Shown: positions 34,924-45,509, numbered from the stretch's first letter. The stretch: DNA of 64,000 nt from Paenibacillus sp. L3-i20 (GCF_022180385.2 NZ_BQME02000002.1:1240001-1304000); one strand, 5' to 3'. Program-made: numbers and translations. The notes: a model not told the origin generated them from the letters alone.

Positions 34924-36894
34924 CTACTCCACATATTCCGTAAAGTCCACATTTTCAATAATCCAGCGTTTACGTGGATCAACTTTATCTCCCATTAGCG
35001 TCGATACGCGGCGCTCCGCTTTAGCAGCATCCTCGATCTGAACTTGCAGAAGTGTACGGGATTCAGGATTCATCGTTGTTTCCCATAATTGATCAGGATT
35101 CATTTCACCTAGTCCCTTATAACGCTGTAACTCGTATCCTTTGCCATATTCCTTTAAATAATTTTGCAATTGCTCATCCGTCCAAGCGTATCGAATCGTC
35201 TCCAGCTTGCCGGATTTTCTCGTAATCTTATATAGAGGCGGTTGTGCAATATAAATGCGACCCGTATCAATTAGTGGCTTCATATATCGATAGAAAAACG
35301 TAAGAAGCAAAACCTGAATATGAGCACCATCTGTATCTGCATCCGTCATAATAATAATTTTGTTGTAGTTGCTTTCATCAGCTTCAAATTCTGATCCTAC
35401 ACCTGCACCAATCGCTGCAATGATAGCCTTATACTCGTCGTTTTTCAAAATATCAACCAGCTTCGCCTTTTCAGGGTTCATTGGCTTGCCCTTCAGAGGC
35501 AAAATAGCTTGATGCTTGGAGTCTCTGCCTTGCTTGGCAGAACCACCTGCTGAATCACCTTCTACAATAAATAGCTCGTTACGGGTATAATCTTTGGATT
35601 GAGCAGGCGTAAGCTTGCCGCCTAGGTTAGAGCTTTCACTTTTTTTCTTCCCGCTGCGAATTTCTTCACGTGCTTTTCTAGCCGCTTCGCGTGCTCTTGA
35701 CGCTTGCACTGCTTTTTTTAGCAACGATTGTGCTACTTGTGGATTTTCCTCTAGAAAAACTTGCATTTTCTCTGTAACGACAGCATCAACAGCACTTCTT
35801 GCAGAAGCGCTTCCGAGCTGATCCTTCGTTTGCCCAACAAATTCTACTTCAGACATCTTAATATTAATGACAGCCATCATGCCTTCGCGTAGATCATTGC
35901 CTTCCAGGTTTTTGTCTTTCTCCTTTAGAAGCGCCGCCTTACGCGCATAATCGTTCATTACACGTGTGTAAGCTGTCTTAAAGCCCGTCTCATGCGTCCC
36001 GCCGCCACGAGTAGGGATTGAGTTAACAAAAGAAGCAAGCGTCTCCGTATACCCGTCGTTATACTGCATAGCGACCTCTACTTCGATATCGTCTCGTTCA
36101 CCTGCGAAATGAATGACATCATGAAGGACCGTCTTATTTTCATTTAAAAATTGTACAAACTGACTTGCTCCGCCTTCATAATGAAATTGATCGCTCTTCC
36201 CGCTGCGATCATCTTTAATAACAACTCTAAGACCAGAGTTTAAGAAAGCAATCTCTTGCAGTCGTTCGGCAAGCGTATCGTAGTTGAAAGAAGTACCGTT
36301 TTGGAACACGCGAACATCTGGCTTGAATGTTACTCTAGTGCCCGTACGATTCGTATTACCTATTATCTCAAGGCCAGTAACCGGTTCTCCAACATGCTCT
36401 TTGCCTTTATCATCAATCCAATATTCAAACCGCATTTTATGTATTTTGTTATCGCGGAATATTTCTACCTCTAGCCATTCCGACAAAGCGTTCGTCACAG
36501 ATGCACCTACTCCGTGCAAACCACCGGATTTCTTATATCCTCCACCGCCAAATTTTCCTCCAGCATGAAGAATAGTAAAAACGACTTGAGGGGTTGGAAT
36601 ACCGGTCTTATGCATACCCGTCGGAATTCCTCGTCCATTATCATGAATCGTAATCGATCCGTTTTTGTGCAAAGTTACTTCTATTGCAGAGCAAAACTTC
36701 GCCAAATGCTCATCCACCGCATTATCGACGATTTCCCATACCAAATGATGAAGTCCTGATGTACTGGTGCTGCCGATGTACATACCCGGACGTTTCCTTA
36801 CAGCTGTCAAACCTTCAAGCACTTGTATATCATCGGCCTCATAGTTCCGGTCAGTGGCCGCTGGACTTGTAAAAATATCTATTTGCTCAGACAT
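34924..36894 (-). CDS. parE: DNA topoisomerase IV subunit B
   Basis: 656 residues. GHKL ATPase with DNAVDEHLA, HDNGRGIPTG and GGLHGVGASVTNALS; transducer with the QTKDQLGS motif, and TOPRIM with EGDSAGGSAKQGRD and DADTDGAHIQ. It pairs with ParC in the tetrameric enzyme. The start used has GGGGGAAG upstream; the ORF extension of six codons is without a box. The gene leads the operon with parC directly behind it. The length is right for ParE. Confidence 0.96.
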   Translation of the reverse strand: MSEQIDIFTSPAATDRNYEADDIQVLEGLTAVRKRPGMYIGSTSTSGLHHLVWEIVDNAVDEHLAKFCSAIEVTLHKNGSITIHDNGRGIPTGMHKTGIPTPQVVFTILHAGGKFGGGGYKKSGGLHGVGASVTNALSEWLEVEIFRDNKIHKMRFEYWIDDKGKEHVGEPVTGLEIIGNTNRTGTRVTFKPDVRVFQNGTSFNYDTLAERLQEIAFLNSGLRVVIKDDRSGKSDQFHYEGGASQFVQFLNENKTVLHDVIHFAGERDDIEVEVAMQYNDGYTETLASFVNSIPTRGGGTHETGFKTAYTRVMNDYARKAALLKEKDKNLEGNDLREGMMAVINIKMSEVEFVGQTKDQLGSASARSAVDAVVTEKMQVFLEENPQVAQSLLKKAVQASRAREAARKAREEIRSGKKKSESSNLGGKLTPAQSKDYTRNELFIVEGDSAGGSAKQGRDSKHQAILPLKGKPMNPEKAKLVDILKNDEYKAIIAAIGAGVGSEFEADESNYNKIIIMTDADTDGAHIQVLLLTFFYRYMKPLIDTGRIYIAQPPLYKITRKSGKLETIRYAWTDEQLQNYLKEYGKGYELQRYKGLGEMNPDQLWETTMNPESRTLLQVQIEDAAKAERRVSTLMGDKVDPRKRWIIENVDFTEYVE

Positions 36895-36948
36895 GAGCTT
36901 CCCCCAATCCATCTTTCGTAAATCTCATTGTCATATCTTCAAGCTATT

Positions 36949-37935
36949 TTAATTCAATATGTCCCCTTTCGTAAAGACACGAAACGAAACGATCAGTGCA
37001 GCTAACGCCCAAATCGCTAACACTATTAGTGAAAACGGGAGTGACATTCCGTCAATAGGCGGTGGTGATCCGTCCAAATATGCTGTCAGTTTCAAGTTGA
37101 CGGAAAATAAATATTTGGCGCTCGTCCAGGATGAAGTCATTGAAGAAAGAATCGTTCCGGCAATAATTCCAGCCATCATTGTGACCATGCTGGCAGCAGT
37201 ACTTCTAATCAAAACACTGACCATTAGTCCTAATATGGCAACCGTCATCGCAGCAAACCAACATAAACCTGCTTGCATAAGCAAGTATCGCCATTGTGGG
37301 ATAATATGAACGCTAGAACTATCCACCATTGCTCCATGAACTTCGAATCCAGTAAAAACGGGAGCCGACCATCCACTATAACCAAAAACAAAGCCGGATA
37401 TAAGGTAACATAATAATACGGTTATCGCAATGGTAAGCGAAACATATAAAGTTAGGGCACATAGCTTGCTCAGCAATATTTTCCACCGTCGCACTGGCCT
37501 AGTGAGCAACATCTTGATCGTTCCGCTTGTCTTTTCCCCGGATACGATATCCGACCCGAGAGATAAAATCAACATCGGGATAAATAGCGTAATTGAGTTG
37601 TCCAGAAACTCCCTTGTAAACGTTACGCCGCTTGGTTCACTCGGATTGACGTTATGGTCCAAATAATATTGAAGCTGCTGGACTGCGATTCGCCTGCTCC
37701 GCTTCCATTCCTCGGGGATTCGATCACTAGAAAGCGTATTTTCTATATCTGCAATTTGCTGCAGTACTCGATTGCGCCAATCCGAATAATGATCCGCATG
37801 ATTCTTCACTACTTTATATTCGGCATAAGTGAACAATGGGATGAGTACTAGAAGAATTAGAATGACGACATAGAAACGTTTTTTCAGCCATAACTTTAAT
37901 GTTTCATTTTGTATAAGTGCAAGCAGTCTATTCAA
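36949..37935 (-). CDS. ABC-2-type transporter permease
   Basis: About 328 residues with an N-terminal membrane segment (FYVVILILLVLIPLFTYAEY) then a cytoplasmic or outer region and five more segments clustered from about 110 to 320, the ABC-2 permease pattern with the TSGTIKMLLTRPVRRWKILL amphipathic coupling helix. The TTG start is chosen because GGAGG lies 9 bases before it, at the end of the ATPase gene with which it overlaps by eight bases. Together they form an exporter such as those for lantibiotics, bacitracin-type drugs or lipids; the cargo is unknown. Confidence 0.88.
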   Translation of the reverse strand: MNRLLALIQNETLKLWLKKRFYVVILILLVLIPLFTYAEYKVVKNHADHYSDWRNRVLQQIADIENTLSSDRIPEEWKRSRRIAVQQLQYYLDHNVNPSEPSGVTFTREFLDNSITLFIPMLILSLGSDIVSGEKTSGTIKMLLTRPVRRWKILLSKLCALTLYVSLTIAITVLLCYLISGFVFGYSGWSAPVFTGFEVHGAMVDSSSVHIIPQWRYLLMQAGLCWFAAMTVAILGLMVSVLIRSTAASMVTMMAGIIAGTILSSMTSSWTSAKYLFSVNLKLTAYLDGSPPPIDGMSLPFSLIVLAIWALAALIVSFRVFTKGDILN

Positions 37936-38905
37936 ACGACTCACCCTCCGTTAGCGTAAGAAATAAGTCCTCCAGTGTAGGTTCGGCTTGATAAACAGCT
38001 TTAATGCCGATGCCTTGGCCAACTAATCGATCTACAGTGCTCGGAATATGATCATCACGCATTATCGTCGTTATAATCTCCTCTTGCTCACTGGAATGGG
38101 ATGCCGATTCACTTTGATTTAAATCATCATTGTCCAATACGACTACGCTCGGATCTTGCTGCAAAACCTTCTTCCCATCTTCATGAGGCGCGAGCTTCCA
38201 CTTTATATACCCTTTCGCCTGTTCCATTAACTCTTCCACCTTGCCGGCTGCAATTATTTTGCCTTTATCAATAATTACAACTTTGCCGCAAAGCATCTGG
38301 ATTTCACTTAATAAATGACTGGAAATGAGCAGGCTTAACCCTTCGCTAGCTAATTGATGTACAAATGCTCTAAGTTCCTTAATTCCCTTCGGATCTAGTC
38401 CGTTTGTCGGTTCATCTAGTATGAGTAATTTCGGATGACCAAGCAGTGCTTGTGCAATTCCTAATCGTTGTCGCATACCAAGCGAATAAGTTTTCACCTT
38501 ATCATGAATGCGGTCATTCAATTTCACTATGCTCGTCACTTCCTGGATGCGATCTGCATGAACACCATCCAGCATACGTGCGAATTGCTCTAAATTTTGC
38601 CAACCGGTTAGATAGCTGTACACTTCTGGATTTTCTACGATACAACCAACATGACGTAGTGCTTGTTCGGGTTGCTTTTTCACATCATAACCACAAATTA
38701 GAACATGACCACTCGTTGGTTTTATAAGATCCACCAACATTCGAATTGTCGTCGTTTTCCCCGCTCCATTAGGACCAAGAAAGCCGAATATTTCTCCAGC
38801 ACTTATATCAAAATTGATATTCTCAACGATTGTTATTCCTCGAATTTTTTTGTGCAGTCCTCTTACAGATAAAACAGGCCCATTCATATATATCTTAGCC
38901 CCCAT
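37928..38905 (-). CDS. ABC transporter ATP-binding protein
   Basis: 325 residues of the ABC-2/BcrA-type ATPase: Walker A GPNGAGKTTTIR, signature YSLGMRQRLG, Walker B LLILDEPTNGLDP and switch His in LLISSHLLSE. A C-terminal extension of about 90 residues (acidic, SESASHSSEQEE) is unusual in length. It energises the permease downstream (overlapping). An alternative start 18 bases in, following GGGGG, is possible. SGNH hydrolase lies immediately upstream, two bases between the genes. Confidence 0.92.
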   Translation of the reverse strand: MGAKIYMNGPVLSVRGLHKKIRGITIVENINFDISAGEIFGFLGPNGAGKTTTIRMLVDLIKPTSGHVLICGYDVKKQPEQALRHVGCIVENPEVYSYLTGWQNLEQFARMLDGVHADRIQEVTSIVKLNDRIHDKVKTYSLGMRQRLGIAQALLGHPKLLILDEPTNGLDPKGIKELRAFVHQLASEGLSLLISSHLLSEIQMLCGKVVIIDKGKIIAAGKVEELMEQAKGYIKWKLAPHEDGKKVLQQDPSVVVLDNDDLNQSESASHSSEQEEIITTIMRDDHIPSTVDRLVGQGIGIKAVYQAEPTLEDLFLTLTEGESFE

Positions 38906-38907
38906 AT

Positions 38908-39723
38908 TTAGTTCACTGATTCCAACATCCGAGATGCAATTCGTTCATACCCAAAGTCATTAGGGTGAAAGTGATCGGAGGATAAATAATCCATAATCCG
39001 TCCTTCAAAGAGATCAAATGTAGGTACCATGAGCATATTAGGATACTGAAATATGGTTTCGTAAACGTCCTTATTCCACTTCTGCATCTTTAAGCTGGCA
39101 TCTCTAAGTTCGGGAATATCATAAAACGGATTATAGAGACCCATATAAACGATAGTAGCAGACGGATTTAACTTATTAAGTTGCTTAGCAATATCATTAA
39201 ATCGGTCAATTGCCGCTTCAAAATCTACCGTTAATTCATCCAAATTCATTGCTGATAATTTACGATTAGCAAGCTTAGTTCTTGCGGATAAAAACAAATC
39301 ATTGCCGCCAATGCTGAATACGATCAAATTAGCTCTTTTAATGGCATAATGATATCCGGGATCTGTTAAGAGTCGTTCTCTCAGTTCAGTAGTTTGCATT
39401 CCATTCACAGCCAAATTGTTAACAAGTTTGACTGGCTTTTTGAACTGAACCTTAAGTCCATCTGCTAGTCTTTGGACATACCCTTTTCCTGATGAGTCGC
39501 CGGTTCCTTTAGTTAATGAATCGCCAATAGCAACGATTTTTATTTCTGATGCCTGCTTAAGGGCTGTATTTTCTACAACTTCCTTTCTTATCTCGTTAAT
39601 TTGCCCCTTCGTTGCAGCTGGCATCAACATATCCTTTATTACAAAGCCGAAACCTACGATAAGTGTGACGGTTACAAATAATGAACAAAAGGCGATAGAT
39701 GGCCATAAGTACCGATTTTTCAT
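38908..39723 (-). CDS. SGNH/GDSL-type hydrolase, membrane-anchored
   Basis: 271 residues. An N-terminal signal or anchor (FCSLFVTVTLIVGFGFVI) is followed by an SGNH hydrolase: GDSLTKG (Ser), an Asn in VNGMQ, GGND, and the catalytic Asp-His in DHFHPND. Extracellular lipase/esterase or deacylase roles are common. GAGGGAG lies upstream. It leads an operon with the ABC-2 ATPase and permease, which suggests it acts on an exported or membrane substrate, but the link is inference. Confidence 0.88.
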   Translation of the reverse strand: MKNRYLWPSIAFCSLFVTVTLIVGFGFVIKDMLMPAATKGQINEIRKEVVENTALKQASEIKIVAIGDSLTKGTGDSSGKGYVQRLADGLKVQFKKPVKLVNNLAVNGMQTTELRERLLTDPGYHYAIKRANLIVFSIGGNDLFLSARTKLANRKLSAMNLDELTVDFEAAIDRFNDIAKQLNKLNPSATIVYMGLYNPFYDIPELRDASLKMQKWNKDVYETIFQYPNMLMVPTFDLFEGRIMDYLSSDHFHPNDFGYERIASRMLESVN

Positions 39724-39853
39724 CCATTCTCCCTCTTCAATTGTAAAATAATTAACTTATCTCGAGACCGAAAGAGCACAAGAAAGAAAATATGTGCTTG
39801 GTGTCAGTTGTTACCATGGTGTACATTTCTGCACAAGCTTATGCCCTGCATGC

Positions 39854-39887
39854 AAAAAAAAGAGAGATGCCATAGCGGCAACTCTCT
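39854..39887 (-). terminator. Terminator after the YqkE-like gene
   Basis: Minus-strand AGAGAGTTGCC / GGCATCTCTCT followed by eight T residues. Confidence 0.85.
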
Positions 39888-39934
39888 AATTATTTGATCC
39901 TAATTAACAATTTTTATAGCTATGCTACCTTAAG

Positions 39935-40207
39935 CTATTTATACTTGCTCCCTTTAGAATCACTATTCTCGAGCAAGTATGCAAAATCATTTTCTCGAAG
40001 CTTCTGTTCCTTTTTCTTTGCTTCTTCTTCCTTCTGGCGTTGCTCTTCTTTTAGATCAGATTCTGCTTGTTTCAATTCATCAGCTTGAGCTTTGAGCTTG
40101 CTTAGTACTTCAGCACCTAGCAACTCTTTAAGCGTAATACCTTGCTCCTGACTTGCTCCAGCATCCGACTTCCGTGAAGGCGCTGGACTTTTTCGTTTCT
40201 TGGCCAT
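39935..40207 (-). CDS. YqkE/DUF3886-like small protein
   Basis: A 90-residue, Lys/Glu/Ala-rich protein. The first half contains GITLKELLGAEVLSKLKAQA, the second a long coiled-coil-like charged helix (EEQRQKEEEAKKKEQKL) ending NDFAYLLENS. This matches YqkE-type proteins of Bacilli, whose function is unknown. It follows purT by ten bases, in one operon, and is followed by a terminator. No enzymatic motif is present. Confidence 0.75.
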   Translation of the reverse strand: MAKKRKSPAPSRKSDAGASQEQGITLKELLGAEVLSKLKAQADELKQAESDLKEEQRQKEEEAKKKEQKLRENDFAYLLENSDSKGSKYK

Positions 40208-40217
40208 ATTTTATCAC

Positions 40218-41444
40218 CTACTTGCTGTTATATTCGATTGACAATGCTTCCGCAGCTATACGTGCAGTTTCTCTTGCAGATTCAGCATCTGGACCTGTGC
40301 TGAGGGCGACTGCCATTCTACGGCCAACCTTCGTTTCTGGCTTGCCAAATACGCGTATTTGCGTGTTCGGTACGGACATTGCTTCTTCTAATCCGCCTAT
40401 GCGGAAATCTGTTGATTCACGATCAGCCTTAAGTGTATGAGAAGCACCTGGCGTCAGCAATCGAATTGTCGGGATCGTAAAACCAAGTATTGCTCTGACA
40501 TGAAGTGCAAACTCCGATAAATCCTGTGTCGCCATCGTCACCATACCCGTATCATGTGGACGAGGGGATACTTCGCTAAACAAGACGCCATTGTCTGTGA
40601 TGAACAATTCTACACCATAGAGCCCATAGCCGCCTAGCTCCTCCGTAATTTTCAGCGCTATCGCTTCAGCTTCACAGATATGTTCCTCCGTCATTTCATG
40701 CGGCTGCCACGATTCTATATAGTCACCGTCTTTCTGAACATGACCGATAGGAGCGCAATAGCTTGTTCCTGATACGGAACGGATCGTAAGCAGCGTAATT
40801 TCGGATTGGAACGTAACGAAGCCTTCCACAATGATACGCGGTTTCTTCGTACGTCCCCCTTCCATCGCATAGTTCCAGCAGCTCTCAAGCTCCGCCTCAG
40901 AACGACAGACGCTCTGCCCTTTGCCCGAAGAGCTCATAATAGGTTTAATTACACAAGGATAACCAAGCGCTTCCGCCGACTCTCTTAACTCCTCAAGAGA
41001 TTCTGCGAAGCGATAAGGAGCAGTTGGAATCCCTAGAGTCTCTGCTGCGAGACGACGAATACCTTCCCGATCCATCGTTAGACGAGCTGCTCTAGCTGTA
41101 GGTATGACCCGATGGCCTTCATTCTCCAGCTCTACTAATGTAGCTGTAGCTATTGCTTCTATTTCAGGTACAATAAGGTCCGGACGTTCATCTTCAATAA
41201 TTCGACGAATCGCATCGCCATCCAGCATATCTGTTACGTAGCTGCGGTGAGCTACTTGCATAGCAGGAGCGTTCGCATAACGATCAACAGCTATCGTTTC
41301 TACTCCGAGACGTTGGGCTTCAAGAACAACTTCTTTACCTAGTTCGCCTGAACCTAGCATTAATATTTTACGCGAGTGTGTCGTGAGCGGTGATCCGTAC
41401 ATAAAAGAAAGAACCTCCTGGACATTCATCACTGCTGCTTTCAT
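40218..41444 (-). CDS. purT: Formate-dependent phosphoribosylglycinamide formyltransferase
   Basis: 408 residues, ATP-grasp enzyme that makes formylglycinamide ribonucleotide from GAR, formate and ATP. Recognised from the N-terminal Rossmann-type KILMLGSGELGKEVVLEAQR, the ATP-grasp VIKPIMSSSGKGQS loop, VEGFVTFQSEITLL and EVSPRPHDTGMVTMATQ. It is the PurN alternative in Bacilli. GGGGGAATAG precedes the ATG; a second ATG six codons in is possible. Operon with the YqkE-like gene. No purine-regulon box was recognised upstream. Confidence 0.95.
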   Translation of the reverse strand: MKAAVMNVQEVLSFMYGSPLTTHSRKILMLGSGELGKEVVLEAQRLGVETIAVDRYANAPAMQVAHRSYVTDMLDGDAIRRIIEDERPDLIVPEIEAIATATLVELENEGHRVIPTARAARLTMDREGIRRLAAETLGIPTAPYRFAESLEELRESAEALGYPCVIKPIMSSSGKGQSVCRSEAELESCWNYAMEGGRTKKPRIIVEGFVTFQSEITLLTIRSVSGTSYCAPIGHVQKDGDYIESWQPHEMTEEHICEAEAIALKITEELGGYGLYGVELFITDNGVLFSEVSPRPHDTGMVTMATQDLSEFALHVRAILGFTIPTIRLLTPGASHTLKADRESTDFRIGGLEEAMSVPNTQIRVFGKPETKVGRRMAVALSTGPDAESARETARIAAEALSIEYNSK

Positions 41445-41578
41445 CTATTCCCCCATTATCGTAGTCGAACAAGGGAAATAGTATATGCAGAGCTTGAACT
41501 TTTTCTTCCATTGTGGAGGTTCATGGGATAAAAATCAATATAATTACAATGTTAATTTCTTGCCTAATTCATAATTTG

Positions 41579-43402
41579 TTATAAATAACGATATTGTGCT
41601 TCAATTAATCCGTTATAAACGCCCTTTTTTGCTAATAATTCTTCATGATTTCCTTGTTCCACTATACGTCCATGATCTAGTACTATAATTTCATCAGCAT
41701 GACGAATAGTAGATAACCGATGTGCGATCATAAAGGAAGTTCTGCCCGCTAGCAACGTTTTAAGCGCTTCTTGAATTTTGAGCTCTGTTTCAGTATCGAT
41801 ACTTGCTGTGGCTTCATCCAAAATGAGAATTCGTGGATTTGCTAACAAAGCACGAGCAAAGGATAAGAGCTGGCGTTGTCCCATCGACAGTACGTTACCG
41901 CGCTCCTCTACTTGTGTTTCATACCCTTCTGGCAGCTCCATTATGAAATGATGTGCGTTCACAGCTTGTGCAGCTTTCACAATTTCCTCTTCACTAGCAT
42001 CTAAACGTCCGTATCGAATATTGTCACGTATGGAGCCAGCAAATATAAACGTGTCTTGCATGACTAAGCCTACCTGTGCCCGCAAGCTTTCAATTGTAAC
42101 ATCCTTAATATCATATCCATCAATGCAAATGCGACCCTGTACAGGATCGTAGAACCGACACAGCAGATTAATGATCGTGCTTTTTCCAGATCCAGTATGA
42201 CCAACTAATGCTATAGATTGACCTGCCTTCACATCGATGCTGATTCCCTTTAGAGCTGGCCTATTTGCTTCATACTCAAACACGATATTTTCAAGCGTAA
42301 CATCACCGTGAATTTCCGGCAATTGTACTGCTTGTTCCTTTTCTGACACGGTTGGTTTTTCATCAATAAATTCAAAAATTCGTTCAGACGAAGCCATAGC
42401 GATCAGGAGCTGCGAATACATCTGACCAAGCCGGTTGATTGGCTCCCAGAAGTTGCCGATATAAGTAGCGAAAGCAACGAGCAAACCGACTGTAATGACC
42501 TTATCCTGAATAAGTGTTGCCCCGTACCAAAATAGAATACAAGTACCGATAGCTGCTGTTATTTCGATGACAGGACCAAACGATTGATTTAGAGCAGATG
42601 CCTTGTTCCAAGATTTAATGTTATCCGTATTCATATGTTTAAAAAAAGCTAAGTTATCCTTCTCTTGCACGTATGCCTGTGTTACCTTCATCCCTTGAAT
42701 ACTTTCATTCAAATGGGCATTAATCCGAGACTGTTTCATTCGAACATCTTGCCATGCGAACCGAATCCTTTTGCGCAGAGATGTAGATACAATAATCATT
42801 AATGGTACTGTAATCATAACGGCTAAACCTAGCTTCACATTTAGTGCAAGCAAAATAATGACGATCCCTGCAAGCTGTATACAATCCATCAGCAGATTGA
42901 CAACACCGTTGGTGAACAAGTCTTGTAGTGCATTTACGTCATTAGTTACTCGAACGAGAACAGAACCAGCAGGACGCTTGTCGTAGAAGCGGAAAGAAAG
43001 CTTCTGTATATGCTGGAACAGGTCATTTCTCAGATCGAAAATAACACCTTGACCAATTATATTTGTAAACTTGATTCGATACGTATTCGCTGCCCATTGG
43101 ATGATATACAAACCTAACATTGCTCCACCGATTAATACTAATGTTGTTATGTTGCCAGTCCCGTACTTAGGATCGACTATTCTATCAATAACAAAGATCA
43201 TAAGAAAAGGTATCGTAAGACGTGTTAGCGTGCCTAAAAGCATCATTATTAGTACAGGCATAAGTTGGCGACGATAAGGTTTCATATACGTGTAAAGGCG
43301 ATGCAATTGTGACCAATTAAAAGGTTTTTCTATCGCATCATCGTCTTGATAAACAAATCGTTCATTGCGATTGCGTCCCTTGCCAGCCGTTTTTATACTC
43401 AT
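41579..43402 (-). CDS. ABC exporter half-transporter, YknV-like
   Basis: 607 residues: six membrane segments (about 40-330) and a nucleotide-binding domain with Walker A GHTGSGKST, catalytic Walker B ILILDEATASID and IAHRLSTIRHAD, but a non-consensus signature LSMGQRQLL. The partner upstream has the opposite fault (Walker B LDD). So this is again an asymmetric heterodimeric exporter, of the YknUV/YfiBC kind by size. AAGGAG precedes the ATG, which overlaps the upstream stop (TAATG). Substrate unknown. Confidence 0.93.
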   Translation of the reverse strand: MSIKTAGKGRNRNERFVYQDDDAIEKPFNWSQLHRLYTYMKPYRRQLMPVLIMMLLGTLTRLTIPFLMIFVIDRIVDPKYGTGNITTLVLIGGAMLGLYIIQWAANTYRIKFTNIIGQGVIFDLRNDLFQHIQKLSFRFYDKRPAGSVLVRVTNDVNALQDLFTNGVVNLLMDCIQLAGIVIILLALNVKLGLAVMITVPLMIIVSTSLRKRIRFAWQDVRMKQSRINAHLNESIQGMKVTQAYVQEKDNLAFFKHMNTDNIKSWNKASALNQSFGPVIEITAAIGTCILFWYGATLIQDKVITVGLLVAFATYIGNFWEPINRLGQMYSQLLIAMASSERIFEFIDEKPTVSEKEQAVQLPEIHGDVTLENIVFEYEANRPALKGISIDVKAGQSIALVGHTGSGKSTIINLLCRFYDPVQGRICIDGYDIKDVTIESLRAQVGLVMQDTFIFAGSIRDNIRYGRLDASEEEIVKAAQAVNAHHFIMELPEGYETQVEERGNVLSMGQRQLLSFARALLANPRILILDEATASIDTETELKIQEALKTLLAGRTSFMIAHRLSTIRHADEIIVLDHGRIVEQGNHEELLAKKGVYNGLIEAQYRYL

Positions 43403-45195
43403 TATACGTTTCTCCTTCTACGATCATGGAAATTAATGACTGACGAAGATTGATCGCTCTGTGGAATAAAATCGGCATATTGAATGTTATATGTATTGCG
43501 ATATGGACCTGACTGCGCAATAAGTTCTGCGTGACTTCCTCTTTGTACGATTTGTCCTTTATCAAGTACAATTATTTCGTCAGCGTGTCGAAGAGATGAT
43601 ATTCGATGTGCGATTATAAATGTTGTTCTGCCGACCATTAGTTCCCTAAAGCCTGCTTGAATCTCATGCTCTGTTTCCATATCGACAGCACTTGTAGCAT
43701 CATCAAGAATTAATATTTTGGGATTTCTTATTAGGGCGCGGGCGATCGCAATTCGCTGCTTCTGTCCACCGGACAACCCCATTCCTCTTTCTCCCACAAC
43801 TGTGTCGTAACCAAGTGGAAGCTCCATAATAAAGTCATGTGCTTTTGAAAGCTTTGCTGCCCTTTCGACCTCGTCCTGTGAAACATCCCTAACCCCATAT
43901 GCAATATTGTCGCGAATAGATGCTGAAAAGAGGAATGTCTCTTGGAAAATAGGAGCGATCTGACGGCGTAAAGAAGCTACGTCCATATAACGAATATCAA
44001 TGCCATCAATTGTAATACTGCCATGCTTTACGTTGTATGCACGCATTAGTAACTGAATAATCGTTGATTTCCCTGAACCCGTTGCACCTAACAAACCAAT
44101 TACAGCTCCTTGTGGCGCATCAATCGTAATATTCGTTAACGCAGCAGATTTGTCTGGATAACTGAAAGTTACACCATCAAACCGAACGTGACCTTTCACA
44201 AATTCAGTAGAGATCTCAATTGCATCATCTTCGTTTTTTACGTGAACATGTTCATTGAGCAACCCAATCACTCGTTCACCAGAAGCTTTAAACTGTGTGT
44301 AGTTGTTAATATGGAAGCCGAGACCCCACATCGGACCGATAATATACCAAATAAGACTGAAAAATGCGACAAATTCACCTAGAAGCAATGAACCATTAAT
44401 AACAAGTATGCCTCCAGCAATAAGTAGAATAACAGCACTCGTATTAGCAACTAGCTCCATTACAGGGAAGTACTTCGCCCATAGTTTTGCTGCATCAATT
44501 TGATTCGTTTGGTATGCCTCACTTCGAACTGAAAACTTAGATACTTCATGTGATTCACGTGCAAATGATTTAACTGTTCTTACGCCTGTTATATTTTCTT
44601 GTACAGCTGTCGTTAAGTTGCTCATTGCCTGTCGCATCTCACGGAATGCTGGATGAATCAATCGTTCAAAGCGAAGAGCCAAAATAATTAATAGAGGCAT
44701 CGTGATGAGCGTAATAAGTGTCAACTGCCAGTTAAGGTAGAACATCATCCCACCGCCGAACAAAAGCATGAGTACCATATTCAAAATTTGAGCAAAACCG
44801 AACCCAATAAAATTGCGGATTGCCTCCAAATCAGCTGTAAGTCTAGACATTAGATCGCCTGTTTTGGCCTTATCGTAATATTGATAGGATAAAGTCTGCA
44901 ATTTATCATATAATGCGTTTCTCAATCGAAAGGCGACACGATTTCCTAATCGTCCTCCAAAAAATCCATGAAGAAATTGGTTAAGTGCTTTTAGAGAAAT
45001 GACACCTACTGCAATTAATGCAAGCTGCGGTACGAGATGGAACTTTTCCGGTGTAATCACATCATCAATTAAATAACGCAATAAGTTGGGATATACTAAC
45101 CCAATTGCCGTTGCAGCCATCAAAAACAAAATCGATGCGATCAGAAACTTTCTCTCCGGCAAATAAAAGGCTTTCAATTGCTTAAGAATGTCCAT
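43402..45195 (-). CDS. ABC exporter half-transporter (degenerate Walker B), YknU-like
   Basis: 597 residues: a short N-terminal region, six membrane segments and a nucleotide-binding domain with Walker A GATGSGKST, signature LSGGQKQRIA and Walker B ILILDDATSAVD, where Asp replaces the catalytic Glu; His in IIAHRI is kept. Forms the degenerate half with the coupled downstream gene. GGGGGATGG lies before the ATG. It starts the operon and is preceded by a 390-base non-coding gap without a regulator gene. Confidence 0.93.
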   Translation of the reverse strand: MDILKQLKAFYLPERKFLIASILFLMAATAIGLVYPNLLRYLIDDVITPEKFHLVPQLALIAVGVISLKALNQFLHGFFGGRLGNRVAFRLRNALYDKLQTLSYQYYDKAKTGDLMSRLTADLEAIRNFIGFGFAQILNMVLMLLFGGGMMFYLNWQLTLITLITMPLLIILALRFERLIHPAFREMRQAMSNLTTAVQENITGVRTVKSFARESHEVSKFSVRSEAYQTNQIDAAKLWAKYFPVMELVANTSAVILLIAGGILVINGSLLLGEFVAFFSLIWYIIGPMWGLGFHINNYTQFKASGERVIGLLNEHVHVKNEDDAIEISTEFVKGHVRFDGVTFSYPDKSAALTNITIDAPQGAVIGLLGATGSGKSTIIQLLMRAYNVKHGSITIDGIDIRYMDVASLRRQIAPIFQETFLFSASIRDNIAYGVRDVSQDEVERAAKLSKAHDFIMELPLGYDTVVGERGMGLSGGQKQRIAIARALIRNPKILILDDATSAVDMETEHEIQAGFRELMVGRTTFIIAHRISSLRHADEIIVLDKGQIVQRGSHAELIAQSGPYRNTYNIQYADFIPQSDQSSSVINFHDRRRRNV

Positions 45196-45509
45196 CTCAA
45201 TCCATCCCCCTTATCTGAAATTTCTAATATATGAAAGAATATTATCAGCTTCAGTTTAGTGGAGCAAACACGATATTAATGCGTATTTTTTAGTAATCCA
45301 TCTTATTTTTGCAACAGAATGACCCTTGGTGGTTATTCCTTCCATATCGTCCTAAATCATAAGCAATATGTACCTTTTACTCCTTTTTTGCATCATTTCA
45401 CACAACAAGCATAAACAGCTAAGCCTTCCTTTGGAGACTTCGCTGTCGTTTCGCGACGAAATATAAGCCCTTAATAAAATAACTAACTTATACATTCTAC
45501 TATTTATAC
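45196..45509. other. Gap upstream of the exporter, no gene seen
   Basis: About 310 bases, AT-rich. It should contain the promoter of the ABC pair on the minus strand. I recognise no riboswitch, small RNA or coding potential in it. Confidence 0.4.
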